64,000 nt of DNA from positions 47,466,409 to 47,530,408 of the forward strand of contig CM034547.1 in assembly GCA_020055645.1 (NCBI GenBank). Direction: 5' to 3'. The DNA is from Tomocerus qinae (Eukaryota; Arthropoda; Collembola; Entomobryomorpha; Tomoceridae). This document shows, piece by piece, positions 1 to 12,861 of the stretch (position 1 is the first letter of the stretch; each line of letters begins with the position of its first letter). The translations under genes were made by a program, and so were the position numbers. The notes beneath the pieces were generated by a model. It had not been told where the DNA came from. It saw nothing but the letters and a program-made list of their open reading frames with translations, and ran no database searches.

Positions 1-3000
1 CTCAAATTATCAACAAAACTTCGCTAAGAATTCACTTGACATTAATAGCCAGAAAATTCCCTCCACAAATTTCTTATTCTGAGACGATAATATAACAAAG
101 CAGCACACTGTGTGCAAACAACAGAAAACTTTCACCCAAAAACTATCAAAAGAATTTACTGTATCAGTTTAGAGCACCGCATTTTATCATATCTTTTCGC
201 CAACTACAGTATGCCTGAAATTTTCGTTGGGTTTTCACCATTACTTCACTAAAATTTTTATCAGCACGCACAATTTTGACGTGATGAAAGTTGGTGAAAT
301 ATTCATATGTACTATGTTTAAGTGACTTTTTAGACATACTGTGTATACCCAGGTATATGAACAAAATGTTTTTAGAAAGATTTCTTTTGTATAGGTACCT
401 TGCTTCTTTAAGCCATTGCAAAACATGCTCTGCCAAAAATCTAGCAACAATAGAATGAATGATAGGTAAAAAGTTTGTTGGCGCACCCTATGCATGTTCT
501 CTTAGTAGCTGGATATCTAAATGTGTGGATTTTCTAGAAGAGTTTGTTCCCATAACGGAGATAAGGGATTTACTGACTAAATAAATGACTGACTAAGGTA
601 CAATGAATTAAACTATTTAGCCGTTGGCAGCAATGTACACGATCATAGCGTGTGTAGCTAAGTGTGTGCATCTGTTCCTGTTGTGTAAATGATGTACGGA
701 GGTAATATAGGTATGACGGATAAGCATGTGAGGAGGAGAGCGGTGAAGGATTCCTTTCATTATTATTACCTTCCTGGTGAAATTGGTTTTTAGGGAAACG
801 AGATGAAAATATAATTATTCAAATCTGTATTTGACTTTGGAGAGAAAGCATACCAAGTCCGGAGTTGTTGAATGGAAGGCTAAGCGCAGAGTTGAGGATG
901 ATGTGTATATATGTATTTGTAGGAGGTACGCAGTTTTAATATTTCATTTTCAATTCTACTGGGTGTTAGCTACAAAAAGTTGGCAGACGGAGCCTACCAA
1001 AGTCAAGTCAAGGCATATAAAACTGAGATAGACAGACAGACGAGACAGAAACATTCACCCGTGAGTGTAATAATATTGCCAAACTCTGTGTTGTCTAAAT
1101 CCTTTACCTAACTTTACCTTACAGTATTATGATGATTATGCGACGTAGGCACATTTCATGATGATAAGTTAAAGCACGGTTTATAATGTAGGTTGTATTA
1201 ACATTGGAGCTGGATATTAAACATGCATTTATTTATTTGTACCTCAACTTAAACAATAATGAATGACACACAACTGTACAGATGTTCTACAACTGGATAG
1301 CATTCCAACAATAACTTTAATAAATCCTGATGTAAGATGAACTTACATGGAGCGGTAAATGACAATGTTCAAGTCAACTATAATTGTGAGTATAAGTTAT
1401 TACAGTCAAATTACGTAGGTACTGCATATAGTAATAGTGTGTACTGTATATGTAATATATTTAGCAATAATGCCGATATTACCTTGCAGAGACACTTTAT
1501 TGCACATTATTTCCGCACCAGCACACACAGATAGTATGTACGGGAAAGTTTGCAAAGATTCTAATATGCAATTCCCCCTAAACACACTGCTGTATAATGC
1601 TAATAAATCTACTTATGTGAAAGTAGGGACAACTTTTGTCTTTCCTATATCGATATGCTAGTAATAATCTGTAGTTGCACCAAATAGCAACATGCGAGAT
1701 GCAATGATGCAGTAAAAGAAACATATTGAATAGAAACAATGCCCGTTTATTAAATAAAGACAGTGCAGCCGGCATGGCAGGAGTAGGTATAGTAGGATAG
1801 ATAAACAAAGTTCTCTCCATTATCCTACTTCCTAACTGAATAAATAGGAAGTGTAGCAAGAGACATGTTGAAAGGATGAGGATACTTTGGATTTGGGAAA
1901 CGACGGTCAGACAGCTCTAACAGAGGGTTTATTTATGATCAACTCAATAATGGCAGAAGTTCCTGGAAAAGCACTCTAATAATGTTTACCAATATCAAGT
2001 AATAAAAATATGTCTGATCCTTATAATGCTTTCTCTGTGACCTGTGGTCGAACGAATGTCGGTCCGTTGCAGTATTAATAGTCAACTAATTAGTAACCTA
2101 CATCTGTAATAAATTCTGTTGTTGTAACTATTACATGATTTTTGCCGCTACGTCTATGCTATTTCTATAACGAATGTACAGTTTTCAATAGAAGTGTATT
2201 TGGATTCACGTTCCAATTATAGCGACATCTTTAAGAATAAGAATGTTTCACGATCTATTGTGATATAAATGTCTAAATATTGTAGCTTTCTCTTAACAGA
2301 TTTATTTAGTAGGTATAAATAATTGACAGAATGGCTAAGTAGACTGTAGTCCTGTAGTGAAAATAATGTATTAAATACCGAACCGACTACTGAACTATAT
2401 AGTATTATATAATTGTATATGTAAGAAGACTTTAAGGCGGAAGGTTTCCTTTGGCTATATTTCTAAGGGTGTCGTTGACTATGCTCACAGTAAGAGAGTC
2501 GAAGGAACTAAATAATGATAGTATTTGTAGGAGTGAGTTAATGAAAGCTTTTGTGGATGAAACACAATCTTAGATACTGTCAACGGTATACTTTGCTAAT
2601 TTATTATTGTACGTTGCAGACCAGAGTGTCACTGTTGTTCACTGCTTTAGCAAACGACTTTCTCATCCTATTGTTCCCAGCTAGACGTTATTTTTGGCTT
2701 CGTCTCTAACACTAAGTTGGTTCGGTGCGCATTATAATCATTATTAACCCTGACCTATGGATTAGTGCCTACTGAGCAGATACCTATGCAATTCAACTTA
2801 AAGTAGTGTTTTCAAGAGCACATAAATAATACTAGTTATAGTGTATATATTTTATAGTACAATATATTAGAGGAGTTAGGAAGGGTGGGAGAGAGTTATA
2901 CGTATCTTTAATGCAAGGATTATGCCTTTGACAGAGAATTTAGCAACCTGAAAGTACCCGACACTGGTTGGCGTTGGCACCGGCACAAAATAATATTGTT

Positions 3001-6000
3001 TTATCGACAGTTTGTTGCAGATTATTTAGTTCTCTGCTACCTTAACTGGGAATTGGGAAAGCGACACAAGTAAATGAATAAGAAATGCTTTATACAAGTA
3101 CCATTATGTTAAATGAACACTCGTTGCGTTGGTGGAAAGAGAAATTAATTCTGAATCTGAGACAAGGTTTTCTTTTTACTCTAATGTACTTCTCTGCTCT
3201 CTTTATTCAGTCATCCATATACACTGATTCTCTTTCTTAATTAAACTAATCAACGAGTCTACTTCAACAAGTTTGATTGAGAATATACACTTCCCTTAGT
3301 ATTATCCAAGCCTGCAAACATTCAGAACTGTGTAACAATACACTTTGTAGGTTTACACTAAGTATATCTACGGTGCAATAGATTTTATTATCCATATAAC
3401 AGGGAATTATTTGTTTGAATGTTGAGAGTGGAATTCGGAGTGTGAATTCTTATCCTTCATCATTGTCTTAGTGCATTTAATCAATGAAGTATGGATATTC
3501 TTATTTGCTTATTTTCTTACATAAATTACTTATTTTATATGGTGTAATGTCCCACAATATTAGTCCTGAGGTAATCTGTGGTGGCCAATATGTAATATGT
3601 ATGGTCGTTTTATCATAAGCCGATTTTATTAGAGTGGTCCATGAACGATTTCTCTGTTATGTGTAAGTCTTGAATTAAAGATATCGTATTTGTCAGGTAA
3701 TTAGTAGCAGAAACTTGTAGTACAGTAATGAATACCTACACTACACTAAATATTACACTGAATAAATAATATTCATTCCAAGAATCCTTACCTAATTTAC
3801 CTCTCACAGTGCTTTGTCCTTTAAAAGTATTTTAGCTACCAGTAGAACATGCAGTCCAATTGAAACAATGGCCACAATGCAAATTTAATATTCTTGTGTG
3901 GCTGCCATCGTTTGGGTTCTGTAAAGTTCCCTGTAAAGATATGTATACCATTAGTAGCAATACTGAGTTGTGTAGCTAATAACTGATTCTGTTATATAAT
4001 GTTACATCTTTCATTATGAATATTTTATGAAGTGAACCTCCAGGATGCAACTGTCAATAGCTTAAATAGGTTCCCATGCAGCATGCAGTTGTGGTACGTA
4101 TTACGAGCAGTACCACACGATAATGCATTCTGCTGACAATTTTTCCTCAGGTTGTTGGTTACAATGTTACAAAAGAATGGCGATACCAATTATAATTTTG
4201 AAATCATCAACAATTAAAGAGTAAATGTGGCTCTCACTAGTTTGCAAACAACACCTGAGGGCCAATCCATTTTAATTCCATTTTACATGTTGGGGTAAGG
4301 AAACTACAAGTACGACAAGCAACAGAAATTATTTAGTGATCTACAGTCTCAACATTTTGACAGCTACTTGTATAATAGATAGTTTGTATTTACTCCCTGG
4401 GATTTTATTTACTGCTGCGAACGACAGGTGTAAATGAAACTGGGATAAAATACGCAATATTTATCCTTTCCCTCCTTTGACCATTATAATGGCGTGTGGT
4501 AGTGGTGTATATAATTGAGTTTTGATTTATACATGCCTGCCCTATTAGCAGCTTATTAAACTTTTATTCCTGACTCTTGCTTTCTATTGTTTTCCACTGA
4601 CAGCATTTATTATATTGCGTGGGCAGAATTACTTAGTCATACCAAAGCTCAGATTTCTCTCAAAACTCACTGTTCACCAGTTATGTAAATGAAGTATTGC
4701 AGCAAATATTTGTTCATGTGAATTAATAGCAGACAATATGAGAATGCATTATGCATGGAAAGCTCAACTGCCGATAATTAAGCATTTCTATAGGGAGAAG
4801 TGCCATTTGGTAGCTAGAATGAGATTTTGTTGAACACGGTTGGTGAGCAATTAAAGCCTGTTCTTTTCTTTTTGTTTCGACGGAAATGTTTACGCATGTA
4901 TCCCATTATTGAACACTTTGTCGTGTCGTGAATTGTAGTTGGTGAACTCAAGTACCCTAAAAGTTTAGAACATAGCTTCATCTTCGTTCCATAGTAAAAA
5001 CACCCGTTTTTCTTACAAGCCTGTACTTGCTAAATATTTCTATACTATGAACACAAAACCCATGTTGCTTCTTCTATATATCAGTATTGTATGAGACCAA
5101 AAGTGTTAAGGCATGTGAATAGTTTCAAAGAGAAAATAACGGTAGGCAAAAACCTAATTCAACAGTAAAGCAACAGAGCATATACCGACATCCTTTAAGG
5201 AAACACGGACATATGCTTTCATTCTAAAGTTAAACTTACTTTTTGAATGTAGGCGTGTATAAGTTTACTATTGTAAATACATAGGTATTTCGCTTTTGTG
5301 AACGCACAATATTACATGCATCATGCTAGTAGATTTAACGGCTTGAAATACCAAGTACCAAAATGATCAACATGACAATGTACAATCTATAGGTACATAT
5401 TTTAGCAGTTATAGTATTATACTGTAGTAGTTAGTAGTAGAAGCATTAAAATCTAATGCAACGCTCTGTGAACTAAGTCTATTTGTACTGAAGAAATAAT
5501 TCAATACCTTTGTTTTTACTGCCGATCTTTCTAAGTAGTTAGGGGGATACCCGGATGCCTTCGTAGATTTTTATATGTGAGTGGATTCGTATATGTGTAA
5601 GCGACCAGTCTGAATTTATGTGAGTTTTTACAATTTTCGTTGCCGCGTACTATTCCTCCCAGTCATTCAATACTCACTCATTTTTACTCAAAGAAAGCCG
5701 CTAGTTATTTTTTTCTAAGTTAAAGTACTCATTTAACTATAGCTGAATTAGTAGAATAATACGTTTTCTTGGGATTATTGAACACAAATAGCCAGATAGT
5801 TGATATAAAATGCACTATTCATTTATTTATTTCCCGACCCTGGTTTTACATGTATTGTTTGAACAGTGACAGTTGATACTAACATAATTGTGAACATAGA
5901 AGCTGCATTGTACATACGATATAATAAGAGCCAGGAGCTAGGGTTGTATGTATAACAAGTTACATAGTTGCATGGAACTTTTGTAATGAATTTCCTGCTT

Positions 6001-9000
6001 GAGATTCTACGATTATGGCATGAAGTTAGAGTTAGTAAAGACTAATGAATGTTGAGCCGGAGATGCGGATGCGGGAGCCGACTTGACTGCTGTGAAGGTA
6101 GGGCGAGTGAGGCAAGTGGAATTGTGAGAAGGTGAGTTTTGTTGTTATGTGTGTCGCTGTGCTACTAATACATAGCATTAACATTACTACGAGTACAGAA
6201 ATAATAGTAGTAGTACATAGTGATGCAGAGCTATGATGTGGTTTTGTTGGGTCTGGTTAATAGATTAAGTAGCAGGGAATAACCAAGGGAAAAGGCTCCC
6301 CAATAAGGTGAACTTTGTGGTTTGTTGCTTTAAAATGCATTTTCATTTCATATTCAAATTCGAAAGTTAATGAAAGTACAGGATTCTTCTCTGAGGACCT
6401 ATTCCTACTCCCTCCCTGTTCCTTCCTACTACACTGTACACTACTCTGTGAAATTTTCTTTCTTTACGTTCTAATTGGTCATTAGACAAGGATTATCATT
6501 CAAATGGACTCTTAGCGTGCTTGGCTATTAACATTTATATCAGTTGTGTTATGTAGGTCTAGGTAATGTGCCTATCTACAATAAGTGCGGCTATTAATAC
6601 TTTCCTTTGTACTCGCTACTTTTTGAGGATGGTTAATGCAATGAAGTGTAACTCCCATGCTTTGATCTTCTTGTGTTACTTTGTGCGTTCGTTACTTTCC
6701 TTAAGCTTTCTACTTCAATCCCAAAATGACTAAATTCTAACACAACCCATTTAGCAATCATTATGAAAAATTCCATTTAACATAGATTGTATTTGCACAT
6801 GACTTCTTTACTACTCTCCAGAAAGGCCTTCTAAATCTAATGAATATTAACTATACCCCACATTAGACCTGCTACGTGCATCAAGAAATGTTAATTTACC
6901 AGTTTAGCTACAAAAACTGTGCCAAGAATAAAAAATTCTTAAAGACCCAGTTCCATTCTTCCACTGACAGTAATTTATGTGATGTGTCTGCATGCTTTAT
7001 AAAAACCTTGAAGCATTTTACATAATATGCTAAATTACAAAAAATTAGGAGTGCTTTTTACTGTACTTTGACTTTCCATTCATATATAATTCGAGAAGTT
7101 TAAACAGACTGCATTTCACAACCTTTTTAAATCCACCGAGAAAATTCTAAAACATAAGCATCTACTAAACGGAATAACCTATGACGAGTTAAAGTTATCG
7201 ATCCTTAGCTGTAGCTGTCATTATTTTGTGCTTGTATTCATATCTTGGTAATCTATCAAAAACCCCAAGGAATCAGGCAATTTAACATTCATAATAGTTT
7301 GTAGGTTGTATAAATTGAACAGATAATTTTAAATATTAAAGGCTGTACATCATAACAGCAATCTGTTTATAAACAATACATACTTCGTTTTGTAGATATG
7401 AAAACTTGACCTTTATGTGACAACCAAGGTTCATTTGATTGCAGAAAATAGGTTCATATTTAATCACTGTGTCCTACTGTGATTGAATGTAAATCTATAC
7501 CAGGTAAATATCTGTATGACAAGATGACAATCGTAGTAATACAAATGAATTAATAAATATCTACATGAATGGTCATGCCTTTTAACTATAATACCCAAAT
7601 GCTTTCATATCTGTACGACAAATATTTCTTATCGTTTGAAATAACATTAAATGAATTTATAATCACAGAATCTATTGTGGATTTGTGCACTGTGTACATT
7701 TTAATAGCACATGTAAATACATAACCATATTTAGGTATAATTTTCACATCACACGGCTTTTATGACGTTTCAAGTTCTAGTACTCCTATAAGGATTAACC
7801 CAATTCGTTTACGATAGCATGACAAGAGTGTTAGAATGATTGAAGCATTTTCTTCATGTTTGTTTCTACTTGAGTGGATTTGATCTGATCGCACTTTGTG
7901 TCCTTGTCAGTTTTAGTTTACCTACGCACAATAGGTACGACACGATAGGAGAGTAAATTTTTTCTCAAACTGCAAAGAATATCAACTGGGTCAGCATTTC
8001 AAAGTGCAAACATTGAATGTACATTCGTAATATAAGTACCTAAAGATGTACTACTACACGCTAGCCTTTTAATGTTGTGCTCTCTTTCGTGTAGTTTCTT
8101 GCACATAAAAACATATATCTAGGTGGTTTAAGTTTTTTTAGCTATGTACATAGGTACTGAGAACGACTGGGATATTATTGCAACTTCCATAAAATATAAT
8201 CTTAGCACTACTACGTTTTACCTACTGAAGTAACCTTCTTTTTTAGCGGTTGCAATAAACAAGTTTATAATACAAAATTCTTTGGACTTTTCTTTGGGTC
8301 AGAAAAGTTTTCCACTCACTCAGCATCCGACAGTCGTGGCTTGGCTTTAGTAAACTGGACTGAATTTCATGTGAAAATATCTGTCGTTTTTTGTGGGCTT
8401 TCACTCCCTTTCCCCAAGTGCTTTCATTGACGTTTAGCTTTAGTGCAGATATATCTAGTTTAGTACAGTCCAACTAAATCTATTGTGAAAGATTCAGGTA
8501 GAGTGAAAGGCAGACTACTGTTTACTGTCGTTCCGTTCCTCTACTTGAAACAAGTAGTCAGCTTTATAGCCTCAACCCCCTGCGATGTAATTGAATTGGT
8601 CTTTATATCTTCAAAGTTGTCGGTAAAACCTACTGCTCTGTTACTGCTACTTAACCGTAGTAAACGATAAAGTTTAGAAAAGTGCCGTTCACAACAAGCG
8701 TATGACTAAATAGCTGCACTTCTTTTGGCAGTCTGCCTTTACTTCTAAATTTAAAGAACCACCCTGGATTATTTCCCACTTAGTACGTTGTACAATATAA
8801 TCTTTAGTCCTCAACTAGCAGAAACAAAATTATATTTACCCCTTAATGCGTCTATCTATTTAATAAAAAGTTTATTAAATCCCTAAAATTATCATCTAAG
8901 AGCTCATTATTTTGTGCATTGTACTACAGTTCTGTTTATTGCTAAATGGCAAAAATTTCATTACGTTTTGCTAAATAAAGATAATTTTAACGAGATAGAT

Positions 9001-12000
9001 TGTGATAATATATCTTCTAAGATTTATCTGTAGTATAGCTAAAGTAGAGTTCATTGACTGCCAATAGTGAGCTAAAAAGTGCAATAGACAGCAGGGTAGG
9101 TTAGTTCAAGTGGTAAATGACTGGTATTCTGTGTAGGACTTATAGCTGGATGGTTATAATAAACTGTTTCTAAAGAATGTTCTCGTTCCGGAGGGTATGA
9201 TAGAAAAATAAGCTGACAGGAAGGTTATTCGATGCGATAAGCAATGTCTGGACTTTCAAAGAAATTGGAGTAGGCTGAATGGACTGACCTATTCTAGAGA
9301 AGTATACATAAACGTAGGATTGGTTCATTTTGCTCAGTAAAATGTATTTCTCATGGTTTCTGTTTCTGTAGGAAGGAGCCGTATATCAGTTTACAATGTT
9401 CCAATGCAGTTCTTCTGCCAATATTAGAGTATATATCTAGTATTTTGCTTATGATAAAGGAATGTTACTGCATTTTCATGGGAATAGGATTACAGTCGTA
9501 GATAAGTTAAAAGTTGACTAAATACAAGTAGCCTTTGAGAGAGAGAGGACTGCAGACTGCATTAGTTTGGAAGTAATATTTAGCAGTACAATGTCGCATA
9601 GCGAAAAAACGGTGCAGGAGAATGTAGCCCACATAATGCAATGCCATGTGTCTTGTGTTGACTGGGGATGGAATTGCATTGTCGGAGGAGAGGAAAGGAT
9701 TTTCTGTCAAGTAAACCTAAATCTAACCGATAGAAAGGAAACCACAAGAAAAAAGTTTGTTTTTCTACACTAGACTTTAAGATAGTAAATAGTGGATAGG
9801 AAAGAGAGACAGCGTGTGGAAAGAATGAGTTGATGCACTTGTGAGTAATATAGTGTACTAGTTGTGTACAAGTCAGACCTTGGTTGGCGTATTTTAGTTT
9901 TGGTGAAGCCTTATGTTAGGGTGCGATTTAGCTTTGATTCTCTAGTTTATTCCTTGTTGTACAGATAGTTTAGCTTGGGCGGACGCCGATGGCGGATGTG
10001 CTACCATTTTTTAGCTCTATGTGAGCTCTTGCAAAAAATTTAAGCCTTTTATCCAATCCATTAACTTTGCTAGTAATGCAACTTTGTTCAAAAGAGTTAG
10101 TCCGGTGATTTGGACCGTAGACTCACTGCGTTGCGTTTACGGATTTTTCTCAAAGAGATTAAAAGAGTAGCCGGATGGAAAGCATTTAGTTAACTTGCTT
10201 TGCTGTCGTGACTTTCACGAGGCTTATGACACGAGAGATGGGATTTTGCTTGACGTTAATTTTAAGCACACACTAAGAACTAACGAAGAAGAATGACATG
10301 AACATTTTGAACATGAAGGATTGCTAGAGATCTTTTATCGTAGAAGACCTTGCCAATAAGGTAGCGTGTAAAATTTAACAAAATTAGTCACTGATTCTAG
10401 AGCAGTCTTGATTAGAAAATAATAAATACCTACCTGCCTTAACTAGTAAGAACTCGGAACTCAAAGGCTTACACAAACACGACAGTTTCTCAAGGTTTAA
10501 TTTACTTTTTGCAAAGTAGGTGAGCTCTAAATAGCCCAAATTGTTAAACGTTGTACATAACTTTACTTCGACTCGTATCATTTCTTATGACATGGAGAAA
10601 GGGAAATCTGTAAGGTACACATATGTGATGGTTCCATGTATGTAAATGTAATTTTGCAGCGAGTGCATTTTTAATCTAGTGGGCGTGTTTACCACTGAAC
10701 TGTTCGTTGACTGCTTGCACACAGTATTTGCTCTTTTACAGTTTGAATGTACCAACGCCAACATTGGCGTGACAAACTTAAGTCCTAAACAACCAGAAGC
10801 AGAAATTACTTTCTGCATATTCACTCTTAAATTACTATGTACAACCAAACATTGCCAGTTGTAATTAGTTTTTACGAATAAATAAGATTAAATTGCATAT
10901 GGCATGTTTACTTTCTTTCAGGTCTTTTTACTAAGACCATTTATATAGGTGTGCTCAGGACAGCTCAAATCTAGACAATGTATACACTTTGCAGTTGTAA
11001 TGCTACTTATTCTCTAATGGAAGGTGTTTCTCCTTGCAACTTTAATCTGTAATTTACGTTAACAGGATACAACAATATGGCTATCATGCTTTGTCATTTA
11101 GAAAAACAACCTTCTCCCCTTATTTATTTTGCATTGTTTAATAGGCACTCCATATTCTGAAGACACTAGTGTGTGTATAGGCCACACAATGTTTACACAA
11201 AAATATATTTGTAATATACCGTTTTGAGTATTTACAAATACGTGGGCAGTTTTGTAAGTGGATAGCAAACAATTGCTTCATGTAGTATTGAATTGAATGT
11301 GTTGTTTGCAATGCATCTGAACTCTGAATGGAACTTTTATACTGGGGAAATATATATGAATTTATATGGGAAAGAATTGGTGAAAATCCGGACTTCCTTT
11401 ATGTATTCACGCTGTCTCGGAAGTTGCTATATTGTGCTGCAGTTGAATTGACTTGTTTAGCCTATAAAAACTTGTAGACATAGACAACTCCAGCCGATGT
11501 TCTGTGTGATGGTTTTGTTTTAGTGCTAGTAGCTATTCAAAAATAAAGTACATCTCAAATACATATAAAATTCATACATGGAGAAGTCCCTATATGTCTC
11601 TATGCTTTTCATTATAATAATATTATAAATAGTAGAATATAGGATTAGTATTGTATGGAATATCCCTTATATAGGTTGCCATTCTAGATCGAGATCTGTG
11701 ACTGTACCTATAATATACTCTCATAAAGACTATAGCAATGCATAAACTACGATTTTCTACATCTCAAATAGACACGAGATAGTTCACCGTAAAACATCCA
11801 AAGACAAAACAGACATTGACATCAAATTCATATCTTACATTTCATAAGTTTGGTAGGAAATGTGAGACAGGGTGAGACGAAGCTCAGCAGCAGATCCGGC
11901 ATTACATATTCATAAGGAATCAGTGAAACTCCAATTTTAGGGGAGTTGGAACATTTTTACGAGACAATGAAATGATTCACTGGCTTGCTTTACAAAGCGA

Positions 12001-12749
12001 GGTGCATAGTTTATCCACCATCGCAGTTTTGGCGAAGAGAGCCTGACCGATATAATAACATGGAATATAGTTAAGTGTGCGTAGGATGTAGTATAGGTGA
12101 ATAGAGACAGTCTAATGTTTCCACATAATGCGGCGGAAGGAAAGATTCTCTCGGATAGTTCAAAAAACTTTGTTCAAAGTCAACCAATGCTCCTTTGTTC
12201 ATATATTCAGAAAAATGTACAAGTTACTACTATTATCACGACAATCGTCAGACTGCAGAATGAAAACTTACTGGCTGTTAAGTTTCCAGTGATTGTGAAA
12301 GTTTAATTACACACATTGGGCCAATTGCAATGTTATCTAATATACGTATCTGTAGTAAGCGCAGTCGTAGCTGCAATGAGAAAGGAAGCCCATTAGCTTA
12401 ATATGAACAAATACGATGAAATTGCCTTTTTCATTAATTAATGCTATTATTTGAAGTAAGCAAAATGAATGCAAAAAATATCGACAGTGCTTTACCTTAA
12501 TTTTTTTCATTGTTCTACTTTTTAAGTCCTACAACGATTCCGGCTCAGTGAGAAATCTTACTCAACCTTCCTTTTTAGATGTCGCAATAATAAAAACAGT
12601 TCAATACTACTCAACAACTAGTAATAAGTTTAGCCATTTTTGAATGATAATTATTATTAGGTTTTCAAAGTAAATTTCACTGTTATAGAGCTGAAGGTAG
12701 ATTGAATAAACGTAACATTGCAATACTAATGCTATAATTGTGTCCTTAG
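1..12749. other. Non-coding upstream region, no gene recognised
   Basis: I see no recognisable protein domain, RNA gene or complete transposon here. Open frames are short (under about 95 codons), scattered on both strands, and without splice context or domain signatures, as expected by chance in A+T-rich DNA. The stretch lies upstream of the dpr signal-peptide exon, which begins directly after an acceptor-like site, so part of it is probably the promoter, 5' UTR exons and 5' UTR introns of that gene. One candidate UTR exon is listed separately. The rest is unannotated. Confidence 0.6.
6045..6131 (+). other. Candidate non-coding 5' UTR exon of the dpr gene
   Basis: This short G+C-richer island in A+T-rich surroundings ends in a strong splice-donor match, GAGAAG followed by GTGAGT, with the exon end placed at 6131. 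The island holds ATG codons that run into a stop within a few codons, so it would be untranslated or carry only a short upstream ORF. The dpr exon at 12750 begins immediately after CCTTAG, which calls for an upstream exon. The pairing is inference: the left edge is arbitrary, no promoter motif was identified, and transcript evidence is needed. Confidence 0.2.
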
Positions 12750-12861
12750 ATGATCTGGCCGACGACTGCAACGGCTTGGACTCTGTTCCTTATCTTCGGA
12801 TCAGTGATAACCCACATGGAAGTTCACGACGACAGCAATGACTCGAACAACTCAACTACTG
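12750..12861 (+). CDS. dpr: dpr-family gene, first coding exon (signal peptide)
   Basis: The exon starts with ATG directly after an acceptor-like pyrimidine/AG site (GTGTCCTTAG) and ends at a consensus donor (CTACTG, then GTAAGT). It encodes 37 residues plus one base, so it ends in phase 1. The peptide begins MIWPTTATAWTLFLIFGSVI, a typical N-terminal signal sequence with a hydrophobic core, followed by an acidic and Asn-rich stretch (HDDSNDSNNSTT) with possible N-glycosylation sites, as expected at the start of a secreted or cell-surface protein. Its leftover G plus the TT that opens the exon at 35545 makes a Val codon and keeps the frame open. No other ATG-plus-hydrophobic exon with a matching phase was seen in the intron. 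That this exon belongs to the same gene as 35545-35840 is inference from strand, phase and content; a further small exon between them cannot be excluded. Confidence 0.65.
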
